Assembly: GCF_900591205.1 (NCBI RefSeq)
Contig: NZ_UUPU01000020.1
Span: 1-64,000, forward strand
Length of the DNA stretch: 64,000 nt
Direction of reading: 5' to 3'
Origin: Pseudomonas viridiflava
GTDB lineage: Bacteria > Pseudomonadota > Gammaproteobacteria > Pseudomonadales > Pseudomonadaceae
Below, one piece after another: positions 29,974 to 40,675 of the stretch. Made by a program: the position numbers and the translations under genes. Under the pieces are notes generated by a model. It was not told the origin of the DNA, searched no databases, and saw only the letters and a program-made list of their open reading frames with translations. Position 1 is the stretch's first letter. Every line of letters begins with the position of its first letter.

Positions 29974-31129
29974 TCACAAACCCTCGCGCAAGCGTCTGAT
30001 GCTCATGGGTGTCGGCGGCCTGACCCTGGCCGCCCTGTTGGTCGCCAACGGCCTGCACGCCCGCACGATGCACGAACAGTCGGTCACCGCCTGGACCGAA
30101 ACTGCCGCCATCGCGCAAGTGATGGTGTTCCAACCCAAGCAGAACGCGGCCGGCGACACCCTGCGCCTGCCCGCGCACCTCGAAGCCTGGAGCAAGGCGC
30201 CGATCCACGCCCGGGTCAGCGGCTATTTGAAGGACTGGAAAGTCGACATCGGCAGCCAGGTCAAGGCCGGGCAAGTGCTCGCCGAAATCGACAGCCCGGA
30301 CCTCGACCAGCAGGTGGCGCAAACCCACGCCCGCCTGATCCAGGAACAGGCGAATGCACGCCTGGCCGAAACCACCGCCACGCGTTGGCAAAACCTCTTG
30401 GCCAGCCACTCGGTATCACGTCAGGAGGCCGATGAAAAAACCTCCAACGCCGCCGCTGCCAAGGCTAACGCCGAGGCGGCCGCCGCCGACTATGCGCGGC
30501 TGTCGGCGCTGGAAAGCTACAAGACCCTGCGCGCACCGTTCGCCGGCACCATCACCGCACGCAACACCGATATCGGCCAGTTGATCAAGGCCGACACCGA
30601 CAGCGACCCGGAGCTGTTCAACATTGCCGACACCCATCAGTTACGCCTGTATGTGCCGGTGCCGCAGAACTATGCCTCGGTGATTCACCCAGGGCTTGAA
30701 GCCGAGCTGACGGTGCCCGAGCACCCCGGCGAGCATTTCAAGGCACGCCTGATCGGCGACTCCACCGCCATCGACCGCCGCTCCGGCACGCTGCTCGCGC
30801 AGTTCGTCGCAGACAACCCCAACGGCGAGTTGATGCCCGGTGATTACGCCGAAGCCACCCTGCCGATTCCGGCCGACACCCACGGCGTGAGCATCCCAGC
30901 CAGCGCGCTGATCTTCCGAGCCCAGGGCACCCAGGTCGCGGTGCTGGATGCGCAGAACCATGTGCACCTGCAAGACATCCATATTGGCCTCGACCTGGGC
31001 GAACGTCTGGTGATCGACCAGGGCCTGAAACCCGCCGACCGTGTGGTCGACAACCCACCCGACGCCCTGCGCGAAGGCGACCCGGTACAACTGGCCAACG
31101 CCGGAGGTGCGCATGCGCCCAAGGCTTAA
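29963..31129 (+). CDS. RND efflux periplasmic adaptor (membrane fusion protein)
   Basis: 388 residues. N-terminal anchor LMLMGVGGLTLAALLVANGL; lipoyl/barrel-sandwich halves at HARVSGYLKDWKVDIGSQVK and SYKTLRAPFAGTITARNTDI; a coiled-coil hairpin rich in Ala/Glu between them (about 130-190); a beta-barrel after residue 215. It links the pump to the outer-membrane channel. The ATG at 29963 overlaps the pump gene by 11 bases; the upstream frame is antisense-free but shadows the pump C-terminus. Confidence 0.9.
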   Translation: MSSDHKPSRKRLMLMGVGGLTLAALLVANGLHARTMHEQSVTAWTETAAIAQVMVFQPKQNAAGDTLRLPAHLEAWSKAPIHARVSGYLKDWKVDIGSQVKAGQVLAEIDSPDLDQQVAQTHARLIQEQANARLAETTATRWQNLLASHSVSRQEADEKTSNAAAAKANAEAAAADYARLSALESYKTLRAPFAGTITARNTDIGQLIKADTDSDPELFNIADTHQLRLYVPVPQNYASVIHPGLEAELTVPEHPGEHFKARLIGDSTAIDRRSGTLLAQFVADNPNGELMPGDYAEATLPIPADTHGVSIPASALIFRAQGTQVAVLDAQNHVHLQDIHIGLDLGERLVIDQGLKPADRVVDNPPDALREGDPVQLANAGGAHAPKA

Positions 31130-32531
31130 ACCCCTCGTGGCACTGATGCTGCTGGCCTTGCAGGGTTGCTCGATGGCGCCCACCTACAAAGTGCCGTCGA
31201 TCGACCTGCCCGCGGGCTACCGCGAACAGACCAGCGACGGCCCGTGGCACAGCGCACAACCGTGCGACCAACTGGCCCCCGAATGGTGGAAGCTCTATAA
31301 CGATCCGCGCCTGAATGACCTGCAACAGCAACTGCTAACGGCCAACCCTGACCTGGCGGCCGCACTGGCACATTTCGATGCGTCGCAGGCATATGCCAGC
31401 CAATTGCATGCCGGGTTATTCCCGCAGATCAGCGCCAGTGCACAGCCGTTACGCCAGCGACAATCGGACTCACGCCCGCTGCGCGGCGATACGCAGCCCT
31501 CGGTGTACAACAGCAACACGGCGGGGTTTTCGTTGAGCTACGACCTGGACCTGTGGGGCAAGATCCGCAACCAGGTCGCGGCCGGCGATGCCCAGGCACA
31601 AGCGTCAGGGGATGACCTGGCGGTAGCGCGCTTGAGCCTGCAGCATCAACTGGCGACGCTGTATGTACAGCTCAATGGGCTGGATGCACAGAGCCGCATT
31701 CTTGAGCGCTCACTGGATGATTTCAGCCAGGCGTTGCAACTGACGCGCAGTCGCTATGAGGGGCAGATTGCTTCGGAACTCGACCTGACGCGTGCGCAAA
31801 ACCAACTGGCCGAAGCCAAAGCGCAGCGCGATGAAGTTCGCGGGCAACGCAACCTGACCGAGCATGCGATTGGTGAACTGGTGGGTGTGGCGGCCAGTCA
31901 CTTCACGCTGCCTCCAAGCCAGCAATTGATTGCGTTGCCGGGCATTCCGTCGCAGCTGCCGAGCCACCTGCTGCAACGTCGCCCGGATATCGCAGCGGCG
32001 GAACGGCGGGTGTTTGCGGCGAACGCCAACATCGGGGTGGCCAAGGCCGCGTGGTATCCGGATTTCAGTCTGACCGGGTTGATTGGCGGGCAGACCCAGG
32101 GGGTCGGCAATCTGCTGTCCGCCGGCAACCGCTACTGGGCGCTGGGGCCGCTGGTCAACTTGCCGATCTTTGACGGCGGCCGCCTGAGCGCCAATGAGCG
32201 CCAGGCCAAAGCCGAATTTGAAGAAGCCTCGGCGCAGTACCGCAGCCAGGTGCTGAAAGCGGTGCGAGAGGTGGAAGACAACCTGGCGCAACTGCGGGAT
32301 TTGCAGCAGGAGGCGCAGGATGAGCAAGCAGCGGCGGATGCGGCGCAGCATACGCAATCGTTGGCGATGACCAGCTATCAAGCGGGGGCGGTGAGTTACC
32401 TGGATGTGGTGACGGCGCAGACCGCAGCGTTGCAGGCGCAACGGACCTTGCAGGCGGTGCAGACGCGGCAGTTGCAGGCGAGTGTGGGGTTGGTGACTGC
32501 GCTCGGCGGGGGTTGGCAACCGGGCGCCTGA
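31113..32531 (+). CDS. Outer-membrane efflux channel lipoprotein, NodT/OprM family
   Basis: 472 residues. Signal peptide with lipobox LALQGC (Cys near residue 20). Two OEP repeats follow, with long helices such as VREVEDNLAQLRDLQQEAQ and the typical YDLDLWGKIRNQVAAGDAQA. LLQRRPDIAAAERRV is the family signature. It completes the tripartite pump. The ATG at 31113 overlaps the adaptor gene by 17 bases, indicating tight translational coupling. Confidence 0.9.
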   Translation: MRPRLKPLVALMLLALQGCSMAPTYKVPSIDLPAGYREQTSDGPWHSAQPCDQLAPEWWKLYNDPRLNDLQQQLLTANPDLAAALAHFDASQAYASQLHAGLFPQISASAQPLRQRQSDSRPLRGDTQPSVYNSNTAGFSLSYDLDLWGKIRNQVAAGDAQAQASGDDLAVARLSLQHQLATLYVQLNGLDAQSRILERSLDDFSQALQLTRSRYEGQIASELDLTRAQNQLAEAKAQRDEVRGQRNLTEHAIGELVGVAASHFTLPPSQQLIALPGIPSQLPSHLLQRRPDIAAAERRVFAANANIGVAKAAWYPDFSLTGLIGGQTQGVGNLLSAGNRYWALGPLVNLPIFDGGRLSANERQAKAEFEEASAQYRSQVLKAVREVEDNLAQLRDLQQEAQDEQAAADAAQHTQSLAMTSYQAGAVSYLDVVTAQTAALQAQRTLQAVQTRQLQASVGLVTALGGGWQPGA

Positions 32532-32540
32532 CACCTTTCT

Positions 32541-32606
32541 AAATGCGGGAGGGGGCTGCTCTCGATTGCGGTGGCTCAGTCATACATAGCTGACTGAACC
32601 ACCGCC
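32541..32606. repeat. Degenerate REPIN
   Basis: AATGCGGGAGGGGGCTGCTC with a complementary-looking GGTGGCTCAGTC...GACTGAACCACC core, but the second REP unit is missing. An eroded copy of the family. Confidence 0.55.
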
Positions 32607-32610
32607 TATT

Positions 32611-33063
32611 TCAGCTCTTCGGCCAATTATTAAGTAAAACACTCACCACTGTGTAATCACTGCCGTTGGCATGCCGATATAACGTGCTGCTGTGATAAGC
32701 CGAAACATCCTCCGCCACCAACACCTTGATCGTATTGCCTTTAACATCAACTTTAGCTGATGCATCTCGCGTGATCAAAAATGGGTTAGCGCCTTCCAGC
32801 GCAGACAATATTTCAGTGTCAGTCTCCAACGTGCGGTAAACGTAGTATCGGTAACTGAACGGAACAGTCGCCCCTCCACGATCATCCTTGACACCGTAAA
32901 TGGAGGCCTCACTACTGAGTGGTACCCGGAGCACGATTTCTGTCAATTGCGGGCGACCTGGCGAAAGAAGCCAGTCACCACCGATATACACCAAGCACAA
33001 TGCCAGCAGCATCGTGGTGACAACTGAGTAAACCGACTTTTTAGTAGTTCCTGAATCTGGCAT
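32611..33063 (-). CDS. Putative immunity protein for the toxin-44 gene
   Basis: 150 residues with one TM helix (VYSVVTTMLLALCLVYIGGDWL, split here only for description) near residues 10-31 and a periplasmic domain of about 115 residues. No known family recognised. Its start overlaps the end of the toxin-44 gene by 23 bases. The tight toxin-then-membrane-protein order is the usual effector/immunity layout, and a membrane-tethered periplasmic domain suits protection against a toxin acting in the periplasm. The role is inference. ATG at 33063; the frame is open to 33258 over the toxin gene. Confidence 0.5.
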   Translation of the reverse strand: MPDSGTTKKSVYSVVTTMLLALCLVYIGGDWLLSPGRPQLTEIVLRVPLSSEASIYGVKDDRGGATVPFSYRYYVYRTLETDTEILSALEGANPFLITRDASAKVDVKGNTIKVLVAEDVSAYHSSTLYRHANGSDYTVVSVLLNNWPKS

Positions 33064-33424
33064 AGCTGATTCCTTTCTTAATCCAATATTGGTCGACTGG
33101 GTCGTCACCGAAAGGTGCGTCACCCCACCAACGCCCAAACTCGTTGTCGTCCGTACCAGCTCGGTTTTGAGCAACGCCTGCTGCGCGTAAAAGCACCGCC
33201 TCACTGAAGCCGCCAGCAATACCCACTGCGCCATAATGGAAGTTTCCAAAGGCTTCATACTCTATGGATATCTGCTTGTAATCCCAAGGGCCGCGATTAC
33301 GGACCTGAGTATAAAACCAGGAGTACATAAACGCCGAACCCGCCTTAAGCACATTCTTTTTGTGAAAGGCGGTAGCCATATTTTCGTCAAGCGATACACC
33401 GGGTGGGGATACGGGATTTGCCAT
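33041..33424 (-). CDS. Polymorphic toxin type 44 domain protein (stand-alone)
   Basis: 127 residues. The C-terminal 90 residues have the pattern I recall for the Bacterial toxin 44 family: FGNFHYGAVGIAGGFSE, LRAAGVAQ, then GDAPFGDDPVDQYWIKKG. There is no Rhs shell, PAAR or signal peptide, and the N-terminal 40 residues are short and Pro/Lys-containing. The start MANPVSPPG at 33424 has AAGGAAG six bases upstream; an earlier ATG at 33442 overlaps that site. Followed with a 23-base overlap by the putative immunity gene. It may be a cargo effector of a secretion system, or a domain left from a larger toxin. Confidence 0.65.
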   Translation of the reverse strand: MANPVSPPGVSLDENMATAFHKKNVLKAGSAFMYSWFYTQVRNRGPWDYKQISIEYEAFGNFHYGAVGIAGGFSEAVLLRAAGVAQNRAGTDDNEFGRWWGDAPFGDDPVDQYWIKKGISYARFRNY

Positions 33425-33723
33425 TGCATGCTTCCTTTGCATTAGGTTTTTGCGAGGCGGAACCTAACACCGGAAGTGAAAACTTTTGAGCACTGCAAGA
33501 AGTAAAAGAAACTTCGTACGAAAGATGGGGACACGCCTTGCGTGCTAATGCCAAAACAAGATTATTCCTACAACTCTTTCGGGTTGCTGCTCGGAACTGC
33601 CCTCACTAGTCTTCGTCAGTCGCTGCCAATGCAGCGATCGGACGTGAGAAATCCGAATTATTCCCCTAGGCGCATAAGCGCCCGACCTATAAAGTGCAGG
33701 CGCTTTTCAATGCTTGCAGTTAT
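33425..33723. other. Non-coding gap upstream of the toxin gene and the DUF3077 leader
   Basis: Divergent promoter space for the toxin pair and the DUF3077 unit. AT-richer than the surroundings. A forward frame (33542-33859) crosses it and the structured leader but lacks coding character before 33700. Confidence 0.35.
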
Positions 33724-33799
33724 GGCGGCTGTGCGCGGGCACGCTTCGGCGTGGCCAAGCCACTGGGGACTTGGTTTTCTCACCCCGCGTACAGCTGCC
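33724..33799 (+). ncRNA. Structured leader RNA (three-way junction) upstream of the DUF3077 gene
   Basis: GGCGGCTGTGCGCGG (33724-33738) pairs with CCGCGTACAGCTGCC (33785-33799) over 15 bp, including two G-U pairs. Inside are two hairpins: CACGC-TTCG-GCGTG with a stable UUCG tetraloop (33740-33753), and CCAAG...CTTGG (33755-33774). The element ends about 56 bases before the DUF3077 start codon. The same interval is open in one forward frame whose stop overlaps that ATG, so a coupled leader peptide is an alternative. Confidence 0.6.
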
Positions 33800-33855
33800 A
33801 CCTATGTCTGTGAGAAAGGCTGGGTAGTAGCTCCATTTTCCCTGGGAACTACATC

Positions 33856-34110
33856 ATGATCAAAAACAGCCCCAATCCTCCTTCAGATTCAAACCTCCTC
33901 TTCACCCTCCGCCCCGACCTCGATACCGAAACCCTGCTGGTCAACGCTTCTCAAGATCTTGAATCCATCACTGCCATCGCGGCGAACCTGGCTTTTGAAG
34001 TTGAAGGTCCGCAGCGCAGCGTGGTGCTGGGGATTTGTCGGATGGTAGAGGGTGTGCAGCTGTTGGTGGATCGGGTAGTAGAGGGAGGCGGCGAGGCACG
34101 CGTGCAGTAA
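33856..34110 (+). CDS. DUF3077/DUF6124 family small protein
   Basis: 84 residues, recognised from SNLLFTLRPDLDTETLLVNASQ, LESITAIAANLAFEVEGPQRSVVLGICRMVEGVQLLVDRVV. Pseudomonads carry many paralogues of this small helical family. Function unknown. Its ATG overlaps the stop (ATGA) of the leader reading frame, and a strong RNA fold lies just upstream, both suggesting post-transcriptional control. There is no clear Shine-Dalgarno directly before the ATG, only GGGAA about ten bases away. Confidence 0.8.
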   Translation: MIKNSPNPPSDSNLLFTLRPDLDTETLLVNASQDLESITAIAANLAFEVEGPQRSVVLGICRMVEGVQLLVDRVVEGGGEARVQ

Positions 34111-34131
34111 CAGCGTCGCCCGTTAGGGCCT

Positions 34132-34209
34132 CATCGCGGGCAAGCCCGGCTCCCACATTTTTGATGTGTGAACACACTTAAATGTGGGAGCTGGCTTGCC
34201 TGCGATAGC
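34132..34209. repeat. REPIN
   Basis: ATCGCGGGCAAGCCCGGCTC and GTGGGAGCTGGCTTGCCTGC form an inverted pair with a short spacer containing a second small dyad (ATGTGTGAACACAC). It lies between the DUF3077 gene and the convergent amidohydrolase gene. Confidence 0.85.
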
Positions 34210-34215
34210 GACCTA

Positions 34216-35484
34216 TCAGGCCGCGAGCTTCCCACTGGCAATCGCCGCCGAAGCCGCCACCATCGCCCTCAACAACACCGCACACCCCGCCGCCAAGTCA
34301 TCCGGTGCGGCGTTTTCGATTTCGTTGTGGCTGATGCCACCTTCACACGGCACAAAGATCATCCCGGCCGGGCCGAGTTCGGCGACGAAGATCGCGTCAT
34401 GCCCTGCCCCGCTGACGATGTCCAGGTTCGACAGGCCCAAGCCATTCGCCGCATCGCGCACCGCATCCACGCAGCCTTTGTCGAAATACAGCGGGGGGAA
34501 ATCGGCGGTGGGTTCCAGCTCGAACGTCAGCCCATGCTTGGCACAGGTCTCATCAATCACCTTGCGCACCTCGGCAATCATCGAGTCCAGGCGCGCCGGC
34601 TCCAGGTGGCGCAAATCCAGGGTCATGCGCACTTCACCAGGGATGACGTTGCGTGAGCCCGGGTAAGCCTGCAGGCAACCGACCGTGCCGCACGCATGTG
34701 GCTGATGCCCCAGCGCCGCCGCGTTCACGGCCGCCACCACGGCGGCCGCACCCACCAGAGCATCCTTGCGCAGGTGCATCGGCGTCGGCCCTGCATGGGC
34801 CTCGACGCCGCGCAGTTTCAGGTCGAACCACTTCTGCCCCAACGCACCCAGCACCACGCCGATAGTTTTCTTCTGATCCTCAAGAATCGGTCCTTGCTCG
34901 ATATGCGCTTCGAAATACGCGCCCACCTTGTGCCCACTGACCGGCCGCGTGCCCGCATAGCCGATCGCATTCAACGCATCACCCACACTCACGCCGTCCA
35001 CATCGACCTTGGCCAGGGTATCCGACAAGGTGAATTTCTCGGCAAACACGCCCGAGCCCATCATGCACGGCGGAAAGCGCGAGCCTTCTTCGTTGGTCCA
35101 CACCACCACTTCCAGCGGCGCTTCGGTTTCGATCTTGAGGTCGTTGAGGGTGCGCAGCACTTCCACACCGGCCAGCACGCCGAAGCAGCCATCGAACTTG
35201 CCGCCGGTGGGCTGGGTGTCGATATGGCTGCCGGTCATCACCGGCGGCAGCTTAGGATTGCGCCCAGGGCGGCGGGCGAAGATGTTGCCGATGCCGTCAA
35301 TGGTCACGGTGCAACCGGCGTCTTCGCACCACTGCACGAACAGGTCGCGGGCTTTGCGGTCGAGGTCGGTGAGGGCCAGGCGGCAGACGCCGCCTTTGGG
35401 TGTGGCGCCAAGCTTGGCCAGGTCCATCAGGGATTGCCACAAGCGGTCGCGGTTGATTTGCAGAACGTCCAAGGCAGCGTTCAT
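34216..35484 (-). CDS. Zn-dependent N-carbamoyl amidohydrolase (beta-ureidopropionase type)
   Basis: 422-residue M20-family hydrolase of the allantoate/N-carbamoyl-amino-acid type. Metal and substrate motifs: TGSHIDTQPTGGKFDG, WTNEEGSRFPPC, EAHIEQGP, RGVEAHAGPTPM and GHDAIFVAELGPAGM. Next to the pyrimidine genes its likely reaction is N-carbamoyl-beta-alanine (or -beta-aminoisobutyrate) to the beta-amino acid, CO2 and ammonia, the last step of reductive pyrimidine breakdown. Same strand as the NCS1 gene, 142 bases downstream with a REPIN between them. Confidence 0.85.
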   Translation of the reverse strand: MNAALDVLQINRDRLWQSLMDLAKLGATPKGGVCRLALTDLDRKARDLFVQWCEDAGCTVTIDGIGNIFARRPGRNPKLPPVMTGSHIDTQPTGGKFDGCFGVLAGVEVLRTLNDLKIETEAPLEVVVWTNEEGSRFPPCMMGSGVFAEKFTLSDTLAKVDVDGVSVGDALNAIGYAGTRPVSGHKVGAYFEAHIEQGPILEDQKKTIGVVLGALGQKWFDLKLRGVEAHAGPTPMHLRKDALVGAAAVVAAVNAAALGHQPHACGTVGCLQAYPGSRNVIPGEVRMTLDLRHLEPARLDSMIAEVRKVIDETCAKHGLTFELEPTADFPPLYFDKGCVDAVRDAANGLGLSNLDIVSGAGHDAIFVAELGPAGMIFVPCEGGISHNEIENAAPDDLAAGCAVLLRAMVAASAAIASGKLAA

Positions 35485-35528
35485 GGGGATCTCCTCAGGC
35501 TGTATTTCTTATAAATTGACTCGGTCAA

Positions 35529-35614
35529 ATGTGGGAGCTGGCTTGCCTGCGATTGCATCACCTCGGTTCGGCAGGAATACCGAGTCGCCTGTATCGCAGG
35601 CAAGCCAGCTGCCA
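35529..35614. repeat. REPIN
   Basis: GTGGGAGCTGGCTTGCCTGC and GCAGGCAAGCCAGCTGCCAC lie in inverted orientation around a spacer with its own dyad (CTCGGTTCGGCAGG...ACCGAG). Between NCS1 and the amidohydrolase genes. Confidence 0.85.
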
Positions 35615-35626
35615 CCGTCACCGTGT

Positions 35627-37114
35627 TTACAAGGGGGACTTGGCAGTGACCGGGCTAATGCCGCGCTTGGCATTCAGGCCGTAGTACAACAGGCCACCCA
35701 ACGCCGAACCGGTGAACCAGCCATAGCTGTAGAACCAGCTGAACGCATCACTGCCCAGCGACAGCAAGGTCAGCACCACCGGCACGCCAAATGCGATAAA
35801 GCCACTCCAGTTCCACGCCGGGTACACGTCATCACGGTACAGGCCGGCCAGGTCCAGTTGCTGTTTGCGGGTGATGAAGTAGTCCACCACCATAATCCCG
35901 GCTATCGGGCCGAGCAGGCTTGAATAGCCGAGTAACCAGTTCGAATACACCGTTTCCAGGCTCACATCGGACACGATCAGGCCGAGCTTTTTCAGCAGTT
36001 CATGGCCCATCAACGCCAGCCCGACCAGGCCGGTGAGGATCACCGCGGTAGTGCGGTTGATCAGCTTGGGCGCGATGTTCTGGAAGTCGTTGGTAGGCGA
36101 GACGATGTTCGCCGCCGTGTTGGTGGACAAGGTGGCGATGATGATCAGCAGCATTGCGATGGCGACCCACACCGGGCTCTGGATATGCCCGATCAAGGTC
36201 ACCGGATCGGACACGCTGACCCCCACCAGTTTCACCGACGCGGCGGTCATGATCACGCCCAGGGCGGCGAACAGGAACATGGTCAGCGGCAGGCCGAAAA
36301 TCTGCCCGAGGATCTGGTCCTTCTGGCTTTTGGCGTAGCGGCTGAAGTCGGGAATATTCAGCGACAAGGTGGCCCAGAAACCGACCATCGCGGTGAGCCC
36401 GGCCATGAAGTAACCGCTGAGGCTCGCACCTTCAGGGCGTTTGGGTGGAATCGCCATCAACTCGCTGAGGGACACGTTGGGCATCGCCCACACCAGCAGG
36501 CCGATCCCCACCGCCACCAGCAGCGGTGCCGACAGCGTCTCCAGGCGCTTGATCGACTCGGCGCCGCGCAGCACCACCCACAGGTTCAGGCACCAGAAAA
36601 TCATGAACCCGATCACTTCGCCGGTGCTGCCAAGGGACTTCCAGCCCTCGGAAATCGAACCGAGAAACAGGTGAATCGCCAGCCCGCCGAACATGGTCTG
36701 GATACCAAACCAGCCGCACGCCACCAGTGCCCGGATCAGGCAGGGTACGTTAGAGCCAAGGATGCCGAAGGACGAGCGCAACAACACCGGAAATGGAATG
36801 CCGTACTTGGTGCCGGGAAACGCGTTAAGCGTCAGCGGGATCAGCACCACAATATTGGCCAGCAAGATCGCCATCAGTGCCTCGCCTACCGACAGGCCGA
36901 AATACGCGGTGAGCACGCCGCCGAGCGTGTAGGTAGGCACGCAGATCGACATGCCGACCCACAGCGCGGTGATATGCCATTTGTTCCAGGTGCGTTCGTG
37001 CACCTTGGTCGGTGCCATATCGTGGTTATAGCGCGGGCTGTCGAGGACGTCGGGGCCGGCGTCGAGTTCATACAGGCCGTTGCGTTCAATGACTTGCGAT
37101 CTGTTCTGTTGCAT
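35627..37114 (-). CDS. NCS1 family nucleobase:cation symporter
   Basis: 495 residues, about 12 TM segments. NCS1 features: NKWHITALWVGMSICVPTY at TM1, the GIPFPVLLRSSFGILGSNVP segment, and GLVGLALMGHELLKKLG later. It fits uptake of uracil, thymine, dihydropyrimidine or hydantoin with Na+ or H+; the gene neighbours favour pyrimidines. The N-terminus (NGLYELDAGPDVLDSPRYN) is usual for the family. It is transcribed away from the dihydropyrimidinase gene, sharing a 590-base regulatory gap. Confidence 0.9.
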   Translation of the reverse strand: MQQNRSQVIERNGLYELDAGPDVLDSPRYNHDMAPTKVHERTWNKWHITALWVGMSICVPTYTLGGVLTAYFGLSVGEALMAILLANIVVLIPLTLNAFPGTKYGIPFPVLLRSSFGILGSNVPCLIRALVACGWFGIQTMFGGLAIHLFLGSISEGWKSLGSTGEVIGFMIFWCLNLWVVLRGAESIKRLETLSAPLLVAVGIGLLVWAMPNVSLSELMAIPPKRPEGASLSGYFMAGLTAMVGFWATLSLNIPDFSRYAKSQKDQILGQIFGLPLTMFLFAALGVIMTAASVKLVGVSVSDPVTLIGHIQSPVWVAIAMLLIIIATLSTNTAANIVSPTNDFQNIAPKLINRTTAVILTGLVGLALMGHELLKKLGLIVSDVSLETVYSNWLLGYSSLLGPIAGIMVVDYFITRKQQLDLAGLYRDDVYPAWNWSGFIAFGVPVVLTLLSLGSDAFSWFYSYGWFTGSALGGLLYYGLNAKRGISPVTAKSPL

Positions 37115-39145
<2,031 letters not shown>

Positions 39146-39160
39146 CAGCGGCCTTCGGCC

Positions 39161-39234
39161 TATCGCGGGCAAGCCCGGCTCCCACACTGGAACGATGTGA
39201 ACCCGACCCAATGTGGGAGCTGGCTTGCCTGCGG
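39161..39234. repeat. REPIN
   Basis: ATCGCGGGCAAGCCCGGCTC and GTGGGAGCTGGCTTGCCTGC in inverted orientation. Located between hydA and preT. Confidence 0.85.
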
Positions 39235-39307
39235 AGAGGCCAGTACAGGCAACACAAAAACCAATGCCCATCAGAGGCAGCACCTCAATAACCGTGAGGC
39301 CAACACC

Positions 39308-40675
39308 GTGATCCAGACCCTGAACCACCTCCCCCATCCCGTTGAGGATGGGGCAACACTCGCCAGCCATTTCACCGACCTGGCACCGCCCCTCAACGCC
39401 CGGCAAGCCCAACTTGAAGCCTCGCGCTGCTTGTATTGCTACGACGCGCCGTGCGTGAATGCATGCCCCAGCGAGATCGACATCCCCTCGTTCATCCGCA
39501 ATATCCACACCGAAAACGTGCAAGGCGCGGCGCAGAAAATCCTCTCCGCCAACATCCTCGGCGGCAGTTGCGCCCGCGTCTGCCCTACCGAGATTCTGTG
39601 CCAACAAGCCTGCGTGCGTAACAACGCCGAAGAATGCGCTCCGGTGCTGATCGGCCTGTTGCAACGCTACGCCATCGACAACGCACACTTCAGCGAACAT
39701 CCCTTCCAGCGCGCCGCGCCTACCGGCAAACGGGTTGCCGTGGTCGGCGCCGGGCCGGCGGGTTTGGCTTGCGCACACCGCGCCGCCCTGCACGGCCATG
39801 ACGTGGTGATTTTCGAAGCCAGGGAAAAGGCTGGCGGCTTGAATGAATACGGGATTGCCAAGTACAAACTGGTGGATGACTTCGCGCAAAAGGAGCTGGA
39901 TTTCCTCCTGCAAATCGGCGGCATCGAAATCCGCCACGGCCAGCGCCTGGGCGACAACCTGACCTTGAGCGAGCTGCACCAGCAATTCGATTCGGTGTTC
40001 CTGGGCCTGGGCCTCGCGGCCAGCAAACAACTGGGTTTACCCGACGAGGACGCCCCCGGCCTGCTCGCCGCCACCGATTACATCCGCGAACTGCGCCAGG
40101 CCGATGACCTCACGCAATTGCCGCTGGCCGACCGCTGCATCGTGCTCGGCGCCGGCAACACGGCGATCGACATGGCCGTGCAAATGGCTCGCCTGGGTGC
40201 CCGCGATGTGAACCTGGTGTACCGCCGTGGCCTCGCCGATATGGGCGCCACCCAGCATGAACAGGACATCGCCAAGGCCAACCAGGTGCGCCTGCTGACC
40301 TGGGCCCAGCCCGAAGCCGTGCTGCTTGATGACCAGGGCCATGTACGCGGCATGCGCTTTTTGCGCACACGCATGGAAAACGGCCGCCTGCACCCCACTG
40401 GCGAAACCTTCGAACTGGCCTGCGATGCAATCTTCAAAGCCATCGGGCAAGGGTTCGACAACCAGGCGTTGCACGACCCATTAGCCCAGCAACTGCACCG
40501 CGTGGGCGAGCGGATCTTCGTCGACGAACACCTGCAAACCAGCATTCCAGGGGTGTATGCCGGCGGCGATTGCGTCAGCCTCGGGCAGGACCTCACCGTA
40601 CAGGCGGTGCAACACGGCAAGCTGGCCGCCGAAGCCATGCACGCCCAACTCATGCTGAATGTGGAGGCTGCGTAA
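39308..40675 (+). CDS. preT: NAD(P)-dependent dihydropyrimidine dehydrogenase, PreT-like subunit
   Basis: 455 residues. The N-terminal half-domain carries 4Fe-4S cysteines (CLYCYDAPCVNACPSEID and GGSCARVCPTEILCQQAC). The FAD domain begins [17 protein letters not shown]; the NAD(P) domain has CIVLGAGNTAIDMAVQMARL. With PreA it reduces uracil and thymine to dihydro-forms using NAD(P)H. The GTG start at 39308 fits conserved IQTLNHLPHPVEDG; the longer frame to 39197 runs into the REPIN. The stop overlaps the preA ATG (TAATG), so translation is coupled. Confidence 0.92.
   Translation: MIQTLNHLPHPVEDGATLASHFTDLAPPLNARQAQLEASRCLYCYDAPCVNACPSEIDIPSFIRNIHTENVQGAAQKILSANILGGSCARVCPTEILCQQACVRNNAEECAPVLIGLLQRYAIDNAHFSEHPFQRAAPTGKRVAVVGAGPAGLACAHRAALHGHDVVIFEAREKAGGLNEYGIAKYKLVDDFAQKELDFLLQIGGIEIRHGQRLGDNLTLSELHQQFDSVFLGLGLAASKQLGLPDEDAPGLLAATDYIRELRQADDLTQLPLADRCIVLGAGNTAIDMAVQMARLGARDVNLVYRRGLADMGATQHEQDIAKANQVRLLTWAQPEAVLLDDQGHVRGMRFLRTRMENGRLHPTGETFELACDAIFKAIGQGFDNQALHDPLAQQLHRVGERIFVDEHLQTSIPGVYAGGDCVSLGQDLTVQAVQHGKLAAEAMHAQLMLNVEAA

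Noticed and set aside
33542..33859. 105-codon frame before the DUF3077 gene as an ordinary protein gene
   Set aside because: The first 50 codons lack coding character and the rest coincides with a strong RNA fold. Kept only as an alternative leader-peptide idea.
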